Positions 50,401-63,235 are shown, counted from the stretch's first letter. The stretch is 64,000 bases of DNA from Taxillus chinensis (GCA_023512835.1 CM042088.1:44904771-44968770); one strand, 5' to 3'. Program-made: numbers and translations. The notes: a model not told the origin generated them from the letters alone.

Positions 50401-52330
50401 GAAGGGCTCAATATAAACAAGAATCTCTTAATTGGAAGTAATGTTTCCAATGGGTTTCCATTTATTCAAAAGATGTATGACATTTGGTGTTTTGATCTTA
50501 AATTAGGGACTGTATGAAGCCAATCGAGTGCACACCGTTTCATGAAATCGTCTGCTTTAGGAGTGTTGACAAACTCCAACTAGTTAGTATTTTGATTGAC
50601 TTGCTCTTGCTATTTTGCTTGCTTTAAAATTTCCATTGTGGTGCATGCATACTGCATAGTATTGTGATTAGGCAGTGAAATAAATTGATGCAACATATGG
50701 GCTACTAAAGCAATCCACCATCAATTTAATGCTTATATATATATCCACTTGAAATTGCTTGTCATTTTGTATTTCCTTACAAAATGGAAACTGAACTTCC
50801 CGGAGTGAATTAGTGTTCACGATGTTTTCCAGATTTCCTAGTTTAAGGGAAATGGGAACTTTTGTTTTTTCCCTTTAAAAATGTGTGATATCAGACTAGG
50901 GCTGTAACATCCTCAAATCTAGAACATAACTACTAAGTAAACCATTAATAAGGGTTTCCTCTTTTCTATAATTTATATAATCCAAAGCAAACCAACAATC
51001 TCAAAAATTAAGATAGAAGTCAGCATATAATATCCATCACAATTGAGGTATACTATGCCAAGTTTAAATAATTGTTCATGCAGAGACATTCCAATAACAA
51101 TTGAGGAAAACGACACTGGGCGAGTCCTACGGCTAGGTGGAGGTTTTAAAATCAGCTCAAAATAACAACACAAGCCTTTATAAAGTCATTTAAAGTAGAA
51201 TGCACGTTAAGATCCGTCGAGTGCTTCTCGTTACAGCCGCAGCGCAGCAGCAATGCAATCCTTTATGGCTGTGCTTCTGTCTGAAGCCACAACGTAATAA
51301 ACGTGTGGCAGTGATGGAAAATCCAGCTGGTGCACCAACGAACATACAGGTGGGAGAGAGACATGGGTTTACCTTTTTCTGTAATATTAGGTTTAACTTA
51401 AGGTTGCCAATGACCCGTTACACCGCTCATACACAGAGAGAGAGAGAGAGTTTGCCGTGATAAGGGTATCATACAGAGTGAGGTCGACATCAAATTTTCT
51501 TTTTGAACATCTAAATTGAAAAATTATTACTGCGTGTGTTGTAAAAAATTTTACATGCAACCAAATGCTGACTTTAGAGGGGTTTTATGATCCTGTTTAA
51601 AATCAAACTCTTTATTATGTCAGGCTTTAATTGGAGATGCTAGAAAAACAATACAGGTGGATCTCCTGGAGTTTCAAAAAATCCTCCATTGTGGATGCTG
51701 CAGCAAGATTGAAAATAATTTGCTGCCATCCATGCCTGATACTTCCATTTTGTAAGCCCGTCCCCTCCCTCGCCTATTTGAATATGGGTGCTACTTTGTT
51801 ACGACGTAGATCCTAATTTACATGTGGTTTCAGGTATACCCTTGCTCAGGAGCACGGGGATCTTATCAATCTTCATGACTGGTACCAGTCTTTCAAGTCA
51901 ACTCTTCTTCAGAGAAATACTAAAAGAAAGCACAAGCTGAACATGTCGCCATCATCAAAGAGGAGGAAAGATATTAAAGATCCTTGGGACCAGAGTGAAG
52001 CTTCGTTGCAGTATCCTGTTTGATTTATTTTTCTACCCCACGATTTTGCAACTTCCTTTTAGCTGGTTATTTATGCAGTTCTACAACTAAAAGATTCATT
52101 GTTTATTGCTTCCTAGTCCTAGCTGGTTGGTTGGTTCTTCATTTTGTTGTGCATGGAATCTGAAGAATTAATATAAAAGTTGTTGTCGTTGACTACCATA
52201 AAAATCCTTGACTTCATTTACCAGAGCACGGTTTTGCAGGGCGGTGATAGAGCTCCAAATTACAGGACTACTTAGGATGCCAAGTAAAAGACGGCCCGAT
52301 TATGTCCAGCGGGTAGCCTTTGGGCTCTAG
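44461..52330 (+). CDS. ORC3: Origin recognition complex subunit 3
   Basis: Subunit of the nuclear ORC that binds replication origins and loads MCM. Seventeen exons: 44461-44535, 44662-44844, 45243-45417, 45661-45830, 45918-46048, 46329-46599, 46731-46808, 47289-47365, 47461-47554, 48032-48246, 48479-48548, 49345-49421, 49804-49893, 50507-50582, 51624-51751, 51834-52010, 52240-52330. All use GT-AG sites and all phases close, giving 725 residues, close to the usual plant ORC3 length of about 730. Landmarks: N-terminal QPFIVLHKG; an AAA+-like core with a Walker-B-like strand VVVIVDDMERC and IPVILIMGTATFD; SLQRLCPFKFSLGSPAERMD; then YTLAQEHGDLINLHDWYQSF and the conserved end RRPDYVQRVAFGL. The start is the first ATG, giving MAPTATSPADSP as in other plant ORC3 proteins. 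One intron contains two long C runs. The gene appears intact. Confidence 0.95.
46080..46220. repeat. Two poly-C tracts in one ORC3 intron
   Basis: Runs of 17 C (46080-46096) and 28 C (46193-46220) lie about 96 bp apart in the intron between the 45918-46048 and 46329-46599 exons. Homopolymer C runs this long are rare in plant DNA and could form G-quadruplex or i-motif structures. Assembly length error is also likely. Confidence 0.85.
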
Positions 52331-54492
52331 CAGTTCCACTTCCACCCCACCCATATTTTTGGTTGCTGCTCTTTCCTTCATTTATAGTCCACAACTGTAA
52401 ATTCGTTATCTTCACAGCCCCATGCATATGATTAATTAGTATCACTGAAGGGCGGTTGAGGAGACTGGAACCTCGCCACCCAATGGAAGACTATAAAGAG
52501 AGACTGGATCGGTTCAAGTGATGATGACTCAGGCACGGGAGACGACGGGGGCGGCGACGCAGATGCCGATGCTCGAGGTCTAACAGGCCGCAAGCTGGGG
52601 AGACGGCGGCATGGTACAGTTGTGCGGGCGAGGGTGGACGATGGTTTAACATGTTGCGTCGGGTGGCACTTGGTCGACCGAAGCGGCAGCAGCATCATTG
52701 TGTTTACTTCTGAGACCTCTCGCTGAATTTACTTCTGTTACAATTTCTATCCACATAAATGATATTTTAAAATTACATAATATTTAACTTTTAATGATAT
52801 TTTATTATTATATTAACTACTGTTGTATTTAATAATATTAAATTACATTTAATAAAAACAAATATGAATAAAATTGCATTAAAGCTATGTAATAAAATGC
52901 ATTTGATAAGAATTAACAATAAATTTATATTTGGTATTTTAATAAATAATATTTTTATTAAACGCAATTTAAAATTTAAAATTTTATAATATACCACAGA
53001 CCATACAACAGAATTAATATTTGTTAGCCAATCTTATTTATTTTTAAATGGCATAGCATGTGAATTAATTAGCTAATATTTGTTGCTTTTTTTTTTTCCC
53101 AATTTGTACTTAATGCTTGAGCTTAATATTTTGACCGAGTTTAAGAAAGTTGAGCTCGTATCGAGTTTGATTATGAAAAGGGTAAATTCGCAATCATATT
53201 GGTTAGTTGTAAAAATATTTTTTAGTGATATATTTGATATATATATATATATACATGTAGCAAAAAATAATTATTACATATAATTCAAAATAATATATTT
53301 ATGTTATGATATAAATTATTGATAAATTAATAAAATAAAAATAATTTCATTACTTATGTTGTCTTCTGTAATATTATTTATAGATATTATTATTATTATT
53401 ATTATTATTTTGAAAGATGTGATAATTTTATAGCTTGAGATAAATAAATTATAACACAACAAAAATAGAAAAATATTATAGATTATTATTTATATTATTT
53501 TAATCACATTTGATAAATTTGAAATTACGTGACATTTTAATTATAAAAATCATATTTTAATACATTAAAAAACATAATCCATACAATAAATCTAAATTTA
53601 TTAATGTAAATATAAAAAGCTAAACACATAACTATGAACATTTCCTAAATCTAAAATTTAGTTACAAAAGTAGCTAAAATGTTAGAAAAATTCTAATAAT
53701 TTTTTTTCCCTTTCCTCACTCTTCATTCTCTGCACATACATTAGCAAGAAAAATTAAATAAAGTTCAAATAAAATAAAAATATTATTTTAATTAAGATAA
53801 AGATAAAAGATAAATAAGTGTTAAAATTAAAATCGCAAAATAAAGATTCACTTTGAATTCTCTTATTATTTACGAAAGTGTAAATAATTATTTACAAAAA
53901 AATGCTTGAAAGCTTTGATTGTCGGTCGTGCTCCTTAATTTCCTCACCCCCCCCGCCCTCCCTGCCTCTCAAATCCATATGTTTCTTCTACTTGTCGTCA
54001 ACTCTATTTCTATTATCCGAATCTGCTTTTTCTCGTCCCGTAAATTGAGGTCCAACCGCAGTTGCTGCTCATCGTCCGCTTTTCCCGCGCTCGGTGATCT
54101 TCTTTCTTTCTTTCTTTCTTCCTCGGCAACTTCGATCCCTCCTAGGTACGGTACGGTTTCAATATTTCCAATCTCCTCTCTTTAATCAGTGTTTGTTTAA
54201 TTCCTCAAACTTTGTTGCATGCGATCCAAACAACGCATCCCCTTTTCGCAATTGATCCATCAAATGCACACCCAGTTCCCGCAACAAAAGCTTTGATGTT
54301 CATTAGCTCAATAGATCCTCAATCGCACTGAAAAATCGTGAAGATTGAATTCGCAATTCTAGCAATTCCTGCATTTAGGTTACTTTTTGTTTGTTTGTTT
54401 GTTTGTAATTTGAATTCGTGACATGAATTGGGTTTACAATACGAATCTGCAGTTCTAATTTGATCTGAAATCGCCTGTAAAATTGGCACAAC
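52331..54492. other. Intergenic region with ORC3 3' UTR and glycosyltransferase leader
   Basis: About 52331-52720 follows the ORC3 stop. It includes a GC-rich segment (52450-52700) of unknown origin that is open on both strands but matches nothing I recognise. 52.75-53.9 kb is AT-rich, with (ATT)n at about 53386-53410. From about 53.9 kb the sequence becomes a CT-rich leader. A likely leader intron of the next gene runs 54146-54452 (CCTAG|GTACGG to CTGCAG|TTCT). Confidence 0.55.
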
Positions 54493-55239
54493 ATGAGTGG
54501 GGTCGTCAATGGAAACGCCCCGTTCAAGGTCTTCGTCGGGTACGACCCGCGCGAGGATCTGGCGTTCGAGGTCTGCCGACACTCGATCGTGAAGCGGTCT
54601 TCGATCCCGGTTGAGGTTTTGCCTATAAGGCAGGCAGATTTGCGGGCCCAAGGCCTGTACTGGCGCGAACGAGGCCAGTTCGAGAGCACCGAGTTTTCCT
54701 TCTCTCGGTTCTTGACTCCACACCTGAGCGGGTTCCAGGGGTGGGCGTTGTTTGTGGATTGTGATTTCCTATACCTGGCTGATATGAAGGAATTGGTGGA
54801 TTCAATCGATGACAAGTATGCCATTATGTGCGTCCAACACGACTACACCCCAAAAGAGACCACTAAAATGGATGGGGCTGTTCAGACTGTGTATCCCAGG
54901 AAGAATTGGTCTTCCATGGTTTTGTACAACTGTGGGCACCCCAAGAACAAGGCCTTGACGCCTGAGGTTGTGAACTCGCAGACTGGCGCTTTTCTCCACA
55001 GGTTTCAGTGGCTCCAGGATCATGAAATTGGGGCTGTTCCCTTTGTGTGGAACTTCCTTGTTGGGCACAACAAGGTTGAGCCAGACGATCCCAAGACGTT
55101 CCCCAAAGCAATACACTATACCTCTGGGGGGCCATGGTTTGAGGCTTGGAAGGACTGTGAGTTTGCAGATCTGTGGCTCAAGGAGAAGGATGAGTACATT
55201 AGTGAGGCCAAGAAGAAGGGGGTTGGGGAAGACAAGTGA
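54493..55239 (+). CDS. Glycosyltransferase-like protein (nucleotide-diphospho-sugar transferase fold)
   Basis: Single coding exon of 248 residues without signal peptide or membrane segment, so probably cytosolic. N-terminal FKVFVGYDPREDLAFEVC forms the first beta strand and loop. STEFSFSRFL and the strand ALFVDCDFLYLAD (Asp89-Cys90-Asp91, a DXD metal/nucleotide-sugar site) are typical of GT-A glycosyltransferases. Later conserved blocks include YPRKNWSSMVLYNCGHP and HYTSGGPWFEAWKDCEFADL. From memory, close relatives occur in all plants and in many bacteria under names such as glycosyltransferase-like protein. The donor and acceptor are unknown. The start is supported by good codon structure and a probable 5' UTR intron at 54146-54452. 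The frame is intact, and long antisense frames over it are shadows. Confidence 0.85.
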   Translation: MSGVVNGNAPFKVFVGYDPREDLAFEVCRHSIVKRSSIPVEVLPIRQADLRAQGLYWRERGQFESTEFSFSRFLTPHLSGFQGWALFVDCDFLYLADMKELVDSIDDKYAIMCVQHDYTPKETTKMDGAVQTVYPRKNWSSMVLYNCGHPKNKALTPEVVNSQTGAFLHRFQWLQDHEIGAVPFVWNFLVGHNKVEPDDPKTFPKAIHYTSGGPWFEAWKDCEFADLWLKEKDEYISEAKKKGVGEDK

Positions 55240-57660
55240 GTTGCATTCCCTTTTTGGTGACATGATAGTGACTCAGGAGATTCTATTTGTGAGAGAAGAG
55301 GCTGATAAATTGTGTTTCTCTCTCTCTCTATTCTGTTCTTTTGGTATTGAGTAGCTCGTGTCTGCATTCTTAGATATGTTGATTCTTCGGAGATGTGATA
55401 TTGTTGTTGTTCATCTTTCACAGGGGCCTGCCCCTTTTGAATATTCCTTGTATTCTATTGATTCGTTGTCTGCTTATATAAAGCATTTGCTGTGTATGCG
55501 GCATACCATCTAGTTTTTTTAAAGAGACATTATGGATTACCGTGAAAAAGTCTTTCTTCCTTTTATTTCTTCTTTATTGTATTCATACCTTCTTCTTTAT
55601 TCTTGATTATGCTGTTGTTTTCTTGTCAGTGCTGAAAGTGTTTCATATCAATACGGGAATGGGTGCATTTTGGGTGGTCTTTGGAAAATCCGGTACGTAT
55701 GCATCGACTGAGACGAGCGTCGTGCAGAAAGTGTTGGTATTTGGTTGAGAAATGGCATAAAAAACATAAAGTGAGCCGATTTTGCTTGTCTAGAATGAAA
55801 AATACTGTTTAGGAGTAGTTAATGTACGAGGAGAAAATGAAGAACACGAGTAATTAAAAGAACAGGTTAATGAAAGAATTCACTTAGGATAGTTCCTGGC
55901 TTTAGCCTTTTGGTATACGTTTTAAATGAGTGACATTCATTAAAGTATGGTGAATGGCAGAACTGGAGGAATAAATTAAAATAATAAACTAAACTGTAGT
56001 TGGGTTTAAAATTTACTCTACAGATGTTCCTTAATATTTCGACTTACTGAAACTAGTTTCTTTCACTATGAAAAACAAATATTTTCAACTTATAAAGGGT
56101 ATAATGTTAATTTAGTGGTCTATCATTATACGAGTCGGTTCCTGTTGCAGACTCTCTACTGCAAGCCCCATTTAGCGTGCAAATTCACACCCTTCCATTT
56201 TGGATATTGGCAAAGACGTGCTGATATATGCTATTGTCCTGTACACCCTGTATTTTTCTCTCCCACCTCAAAATCTGCTCAAAGAAGCTTATGAACTGAA
56301 AATTTTGAGGAATTCGTAGCAGATTTCATGCGATATTGGTGGAATATGAAACTCATGTTTTCACTAAAAGATTTTTAGTCAAAAGAAAACATTTTTCTTT
56401 ATCTGTTACATGTGTTGGATCACAGAGAAATTAACTCATGTGTTGGATCACAGAGAAATTGACTTGACTGATGATGGAATCGTTATAATATTTATTCTCA
56501 GGTAACTACCCCTATATGTCCAACTCTACATCCTCTTCCCCACCTTGTTCTAAGCAATACTAGGGGTGTTAAACGGGCAGGCCGGGCCGGGTCCAGCCAT
56601 GCAGGCCCGGGCCTAAGGGCGGGCTGGGCCCAGCCCAGCCCATGCAAGCCTTGGCCTAAACAGGCTGAGCCCGTTTAGGCCTGCTTTTAAACGAGCCAGA
56701 AATATCTGGCCCGGCCCAGCCCGCGTGCGGGGCAAGCTGACCCGCGAGCCAGTCCGTTTAATATTTTATTTTTTAACTTTAAATATCTTATTTTTTCCAA
56801 AAACAAATAATAATTTTGACTTCCATGGACCAAAAATAACTTATAAATAACTATAAATATGATAAAACTTACAAAATATTAATATTATATATACATTTTT
56901 AATAAAATAAATTAAAAAAAGTCAAAAAAATAAAAATAAAAAAATAAATACCAGCCCGCGGGCCAGCTTGTGAACCCGAGAGCTCGGCCCGCAGCCCGCA
57001 GGCCAAAGCCCGTTTTGACCCGTATATAAACGGGCCAAAATTTATAGGTCGAGCCCGACCCGCGGGCTGCTGGCCCGTTTAACACCCCTATATGACTGAT
57101 GACTGGTGACAGGAAAACATGAATTGGAATTTTCAATTTTGATTATGATATTTATTACAGTAAAACACAAATATATATACATACAAACTAGTGATAATGT
57201 TACATGATAATTTCTGAACCATTGGATCTTCAAAATTAATGTACAATAAAATGAAAGTCTAATGCACTTCCAATGAAATTGAAAGAATCAATAGATTCAC
57301 ATTGTCTCGTGACCATACATACATGAGTAGAAACAAACTTGTTCAAACCAAATAAGACCCGCTCACATCATATCTTGTATCAAACCAGACACCCATAATT
57401 ATCATAGCATCCGATCCGACCTAAACGCCCCAACGCCCCCTTCTTTTTTACAATTTGCAGGGCCTGAGTTGATGTAACAAGAAGGTATGCTTTTTATGAA
57501 ATGGGCAGCAAATTGAAAAGCAGCGTATTTCCCAATCAACAAGCACAGCTGCTAGGCATCGAAAAACAGCAAGATTCTTGAGACTCACACATATATCCAA
57601 TAACTTCAAGAGGTCCAATTTGTATAGCGAAGTCACAAGGGAAATGCTAATTAGAGGAGG
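55240..57660. other. Intergenic region between convergent genes, with a MITE
   Basis: This holds the 3' UTR of the glycosyltransferase-like gene (about 55240-55520) and the 3' UTR of POP4 (below 57660). Between them is unremarkable AT-rich DNA and one hAT-like MITE (56561-57090). A small direct repeat of ctcatgtgttggatcacaga occurs at about 56405 and 56436. Confidence 0.6.
56561..57090. mobile_element. hAT-like MITE with perfect 18 bp terminal inverted repeats
   Basis: The ends are TAGGGGTGTTAAACGGGC and its exact reverse complement GCCCGTTTAACACCCCTA. Inside each end is a long GGCCCG/CGGGCC-rich arm (about 150 bp) flanking an AT-rich core, so the 530 bp element could fold into a long hairpin. 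There is no transposase frame. Flanking 8-mers (agcaatac and tatgactg) do not match, so the target-site duplication has decayed or the ends are slightly misplaced. Confidence 0.83.
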
Positions 57661-60600
57661 CTAAAAACCAAGGTTCCTCATGGAAAGTTTGTCTCCACGT
57701 AACGTAATTTTCCAGCAATCGACTTGAAATACAAATACAGAAACCTTTTTGGGCACAACTGCAAAGAGAAATATTAAACTGTCGGTTGCAATATGAAAAG
57801 CATGTGGGTCCGCAAATATACTACCAGCTCATCTTGAACGAACATATTAACATTTCAAGCAATAAATAGACTTGGGAAATCATCATTGCTTATGTATGGA
57901 AATAGTGTTCATGGTTATAGGATAATTCTATAGCACAAAATCTTTGTTTGACGCTCAAGATATAAAAGCTCTCCCATGGCTGAAATTGCCAGTCTATATT
58001 GCAGCTCAACCTAGACTTTGTTTTATGCGTCAAAATAAAAAAAATGATCAATTACCTACTATCAGTCTATCACACAATTTCATACTTGAATATGCGCATG
58101 CTCAACCATCTTCACTAAAATTGTTGCTACTACTAAGAGAGTAAGAGGCAGGTAAAAATCTCACTTTCGGAAGGTCAAATCTATTTTCAGCTTGCTAGTT
58201 TTGTATCATACTCGGAAGCTTGAGCCTTGAGATTTCTCTATTTAGTTGTGGGGAATGCTCTACTATTTCATATATGCACAAATCAATCCAAATAATTTCA
58301 CATATCAACATAATACTTATAGAATTCATAAATAACGGTGAATATCTAAATTTTTTTTTTAAGTAGCTAATTTAGCCTTATTATAATTTTAAAATTTAAG
58401 TTACCATGGAAACCAATATAGTAGATTAGTATCAAGGTTGCTCGCGTCAACCTATGGTAGGTTGTGATAGTTGGTTAAACAGAAAAACATGGCAAGTACG
58501 TGCACCACTACAACCAAATGCCACTCAAAGGCTACAGAGTAAACTTTTTTATCTACAAAACCTTATAAATTGATTAGCCTTTCTTGTCTACAAATTAGAA
58601 TTATTCTTTTTATTATATATCAGAGTTAGTTTTCCTTAAAATTACTTTGCTTTCAGCTTCTTGTTTCACTCATTTAAAAAAATTAGAACCTAACGCAAGT
58701 TCAATTAATTGGTCAACTTTCATACACTCGTTTCAAAACACTAATGAAGAAACAGGCATAAAAGGACTCACAAGCAATATCCACTCTGACTTACAAGAAA
58801 ACACAGCTAATTTGTGTAAGAACATGATTTTTTCCCCATAAGATCCAAAAGACACATTACATTGCAAAATAACCACAAAGGTGACAGACGCTAGATTAAA
58901 CCAACATTTAATTTCATTTTATATCATAAAAGATAGTTTATTAGAAAAAAAGCAAGTAGTTGGAAGAAATTAAAACAAGCGACATCTCTTAAAAATCAAG
59001 ACTGCCATAATGACAAGTAATGCTGCAACACATTGCAATATTCATTAACACTGCAGTTTTTTGGGAGCTTTAGATTAAAGCAACATATAGTATTGTTACC
59101 TTGGAATTTGTTGTCTTCTGTAATTATTCCAAAAGTTTCAGCAGTTTCACGAATCATTATACCATGAACTCCAGTATAGGCAGATATTTTAGAATGTAGA
59201 ACTGCAGGGTTTATAAGAAACAAAAATTAAACAAATGTATTGAGAACATATACAGCAGAAATCTAGTTAAGCCTGCCAACCAGACAAGGATGCTGATTAT
59301 ATTTGCCAATACAAGCTGTCAATCCTATCTGGCTCAACTCCTTAGAGGTAGCACGAATAAATATTCTGGATCATCCATTTATTCAAAGAATTTCTAAAAA
59401 TAAAATAGAGAGGTGAATAAAAGTTTGCCCTTTTGCAAGACTAACAAATCATAATGCTTCTTATTAGTGCGATGCTCCGACAATTCAAGATCAGCTATCA
59501 AGGCCTTGTAGGACCAAATATATGACCTTTAATCAAAAGTACTGTAGTTGGATGTCATACTACCCACTTTATTATTTGAGGAAAAATGTATTCAATATTT
59601 CATTACGAAAAAGGAAAGACACATAAATTAGTAAATATAAGTCAACCATCGAATACTCGGAGTTATGGTACAACGAGTAGGTGCACTTCGCCAGATCACA
59701 ATATGGTTTGAAAGGAAGAGATGGAGAGAAGATTCCCAAAAACCAATTGAACAATTTATATTCAAAACTTCAAGGTCGAAATTAACAATTGCTGCAAAAA
59801 AAAAAGTAGTTGTATATAGTGACCTAGAATAATAGAACCGTGTAAGTCTGCATTGAGAAAATTTTGAGAAAGCTGATTTTTCCTGCAAGATTGATTGTGA
59901 AGATGTTACTCAGAGAAATGATAAATGAGGCAAGGTAAGCTGGATTTCTATCTTATCAACAAAGTAAGAAGCCAACAAATCTTACTGTTCTCACCCAGTA
60001 TGCCTTAGAAGTTGTGATATGTAGCCTTTCCACATTTCATGCATTGGTTTGAAAATGTCATATCTAAAATGATACACCAAAATAACGGTCTGAGATTCTA
60101 CAAAAGGAAATCATTCTTTGAAGTGATTTGAAATATTACAAACTAGAGACCATAATATGTTGTATCTTAATGCTTTTGAGACTAGAAAAGTTCCACTGTT
60201 TCCATCGTGAGATTCTAATTTTCCTCATCATATTGCATTGATCAGTAGTTATGAACTCACTAATAGTGAACTATTTCAGCTCAACAACAAAAAAATCATA
60301 TAAGCACAAACTAGTTTAAATCATCGGTTTGGCAACAACTTCAAAAACAACCAAAAAAAAAAAACAAAGGCAGCCACACTCACTAAAATCTGATTTGGGG
60401 AATGAAATGCCATGAATTTTGAGATGGTGAAGCAAATTTGTCTTCCGTGTGCATCATTTATCTAATACGAAACAATGGAATGAAGAAGCAATATGACCAC
60501 GAGAAGGATTTCACAAGAATGCATGATCACGAATGGGCTATGCACAAAAGGTCCTTTATTGGGTTGCTCTTTATTCCTGCCTATATTTTCAGAAACTGGA

Positions 60601-61992
60601 ATAACAATTAGGACTGTATTTATTGGAGTTGAAATATAGAAACAAGCTTCTATGTCTCACTTGTAGAATTATACATCCTATCAGGTTTGTTTGTTTGTTT
60701 TTCAAATTGGAGTGTCAACTTCATGGTGCGGAATTTAAACCTTTTATATGTAAATAGAAATATAGCGCAAAACATGATTGTAATTGCAACTATATACTCG
60801 AAAGCGATAAAGAAACATAAAAGTGATAACTCACTTTCGGAGTTCCTGCGGCAATTGAAGTGATCCCATCAGTTTATGCCTCCTCATGGAAACCTTCCCT
60901 TTTGAGTTCTTGGATTGGCTCCGCAGAGCCCTGATGCTTGGCCCAGACGATAAGCCACGACTGTGTACAACATTATCAAGAAGGATCCAGTTGTCAATTT
61001 TCACGCTTTTGGTTCCTTGGATGTATTTCTGAGCTGAATCACCCTTTTGGAGAAACTCGTGCAAAATGTTACAAACTATGCTTCCTGATCCACTACAGAT
61101 CTGCAAGATTTGAGGAATTGTTCAGGCAAGAACGCAAAAAAAAAAAAAAAAGACACCCAGCTGGTTACTTTAGTCAGGCACTCGGAGAGGGTTTGGGATA
61201 CGGAGTATCAACAGTTGGAAATAACAGAAACAAAGAAGTGCCTTATCATTGGCTGTCAGAAGATTCTGATGTACAGGATGAGGGAGGTGCAAATACGCAG
61301 GGCCATTTACTTCAGCATCTGCATGTAACATTCAACAATTTATGGTCTCTCCGTTCATACAAAAGTTAACTTGAGCTTCAATGTAAGCCAAATGTGTACC
61401 ATCTAACGTATTATGCCCCGAAAAAACCACATTTCCTGTCAATATGAAAAATAAAAATAAAAGTGGAATCAACAACATGTAGCAATCCAGGTAAAAAAAA
61501 AAAAACGACACTACCTAAAGTCTAAACTCTAAAGACGTAGCGAAAACTTTTATAATTTATAGGAAACCTGCAAATGCCATGACAAGAGTTGAATTGTAGC
61601 CTTAAAACCCATAATGGGTTTTAATTATTAGACACTGGCAGCATTAAAGCATTGGAGTGAAACTCAAAAGACATCATCAGACTTTGGAAACAACACACGC
61701 ACATTAAAAAATGAAAACCTTTCTTGGAAGAGCTGGTCAAGGATGGGGTGACCGATGCACCGGCATCATCAGGTATTGGGTGTGACGCGGAAGCGATGGA
61801 TGGAGAAGAGGAGGAGTCGACATTATGTGTAACCCTGTTCCTGGTTTTTTGCTGGTGGAAGTGTGGTCTCTTGTTGTCGTTGTAGCTGTTCTTCTTCTTC
61901 TGCTGCTGCTGAATGAGTTCGGATTTGGCGACAGATTCTTCGACAGCAAACCTACGCTGTACCGCCTCCAGAGCGCGTTTCCGGGAATCCAT
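57661..61992 (-). CDS. POP4: RNase P/MRP subunit POP4 (Rpp29)
   Basis: Protein subunit of nuclear RNase P and RNase MRP, needed for tRNA 5' maturation and rRNA processing. Minus-strand exons: 61992-61719, 61318-61242, 61100-60835, 60063-59995, 59882-59824, 59201-59100, 57758-57661, with phases closing, 314 residues. The N-terminus is a basic, Gln/Lys/Ser-rich region (MDSRKRALEAVQRRFAVEE). Then come HEFLQKGDSAQKYIQG, VKIDNWILLDN, IFKPMHEMWKGYISQL, and the Rpp29/Sm-like beta core: ADLHGSIIL, TGVHGIMIRETAETFGIITE, VVPKKVSVFVFQVDCWKITL and GDKLSMRNLGF at the end. All other introns are GT-AG, but the second appears to be GC-AG (AAG|GC at 61241-61240), the only choice that keeps the conserved spacing. 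The start is the first ATG of the frame. Confidence 0.92.
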
Positions 61993-63235
61993 GCGGCAGC
62001 GTCTGACCAGAGGGCGTTAGGGGAATCCTCGTCTCCCCGGTTGCCGCGCCGTGTGCGTTGAAAACGACCGAGGTGGATAGGCCGGCCCTAGCAACCAATT
62101 TCATGTCCCCGCCCCCCGTGTCACCCAGCCGGACCTAAATCGACCAACCCAACACCCTGACCCGTCCCAGCCATCTCGGCCCACACGACCTATTTTTAAT
62201 ATTTTAGATGATAGGTTGTATTTGCTGGTGTTTTTATCCATATTTTTTATTTAATTATAAATTTTATTATATATATATAAATATAAAATAATACTTACCT
62301 TGCTTTTAAAAAAACATATGAAACTATCACAATATAATTAAAGAACATTCTACTTTCAACTAAATGTATTTCTACACATGCCATCCTTACCTGCATGTAA
62401 TAATTACTATTTATTTACATAATTATAATTTTTTCCAACCTCTTTATTCTTTTTAATTTGTTCAATTACTATAAATAAATTAATATTTTTAAATAATATT
62501 TTAATTATAATATTATTTTGCATTCGAACTTCTAGCATTCACACTTTCAAGTAAATGAAAGCAACAAAAATTTTATGGAAAATAGGTGTGAAAGATGAAG
62601 ATTAATAAAATATGAAAAAAAGATACTCTTGTACAAGTATAAGTATAAATCCTATGCAAGTATTATTGATATGATGATGTAATTGAATTCAATAATCTAC
62701 TCATAGTTGTACACACAAGCAACTTGTATATAGTAAAAATAACTTATCAATAGAATACGCGTAAGATAATATTATTTTTGATGTAATTTGTACGAGTATA
62801 AATTGTATGCAAGTGTTATGATTCGATGTGATTGAATTCAGTAGCCTAGTCATATTTGTACACAAGCAACTTGTATATAGTAAAAATAAATTATCAAGAA
62901 AATAAATAATATTATTTTTGAAAATAAGAATTTTTTTTAAAATAAATTTTAAATTTACCAGTGATGAAAATTTATAATTTTTAAAAATAATGAAAAACTA
63001 AATTTGAATAAGAAAAGGTATGACATTATGTAAAATGGGGGACGGTTAAAATTAAAAAAAGGTATGTTATTTTGAATTACTAAAATTGAGAAAAAAAAAA
63101 CAGAAAATATTCGCTGAGGTGCTGTACTTCATTAAAAGGTACAAACAGTGCCCGGTCTCGCATTGCGGCACTGGTGGGTCTAAAATCTAAACGTGGACAC
63201 CTTCTGTCTCTCTCGCTCGCTCGCTCACTCGCCCT
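61993..63235. promoter_or_regulatory. Divergent intergenic region between POP4 and VTE4
   Basis: The two genes are transcribed away from each other. About 61993-62200 is GC-rich and holds a CCAAT word (near 62094), plausibly the POP4 promoter. The middle is AT-rich. It contains an imperfect direct repeat: acaagtataagtataaatcctatgcaag... near 62632 and tacgagtataaattgtatgcaag... near 62792, each followed by similar text through caagcaacttgtatatagta (period about 160 bp). About 63110-63235 is the likely VTE4 promoter and leader, with a CT-rich stretch (ctctctcgctcgctcgctc). Confidence 0.5.

Noticed and set aside
51200..51460. 86-codon open frame within an ORC3 intron
   Set aside because: No recognisable motif, and ORC3 exons on either side splice across it in phase.
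53919..54185. Plus-strand open frame upstream of the glycosyltransferase-like gene
   Set aside because: It lies in a CT-rich leader with a probable 5' UTR intron; the peptide is Ser/Phe-rich low complexity.
54375..54824. Long antisense open frames over the glycosyltransferase-like gene
   Set aside because: They are shadows of a conserved sense frame with recognisable motifs, and translate to low-information Arg/Ser-rich sequence.
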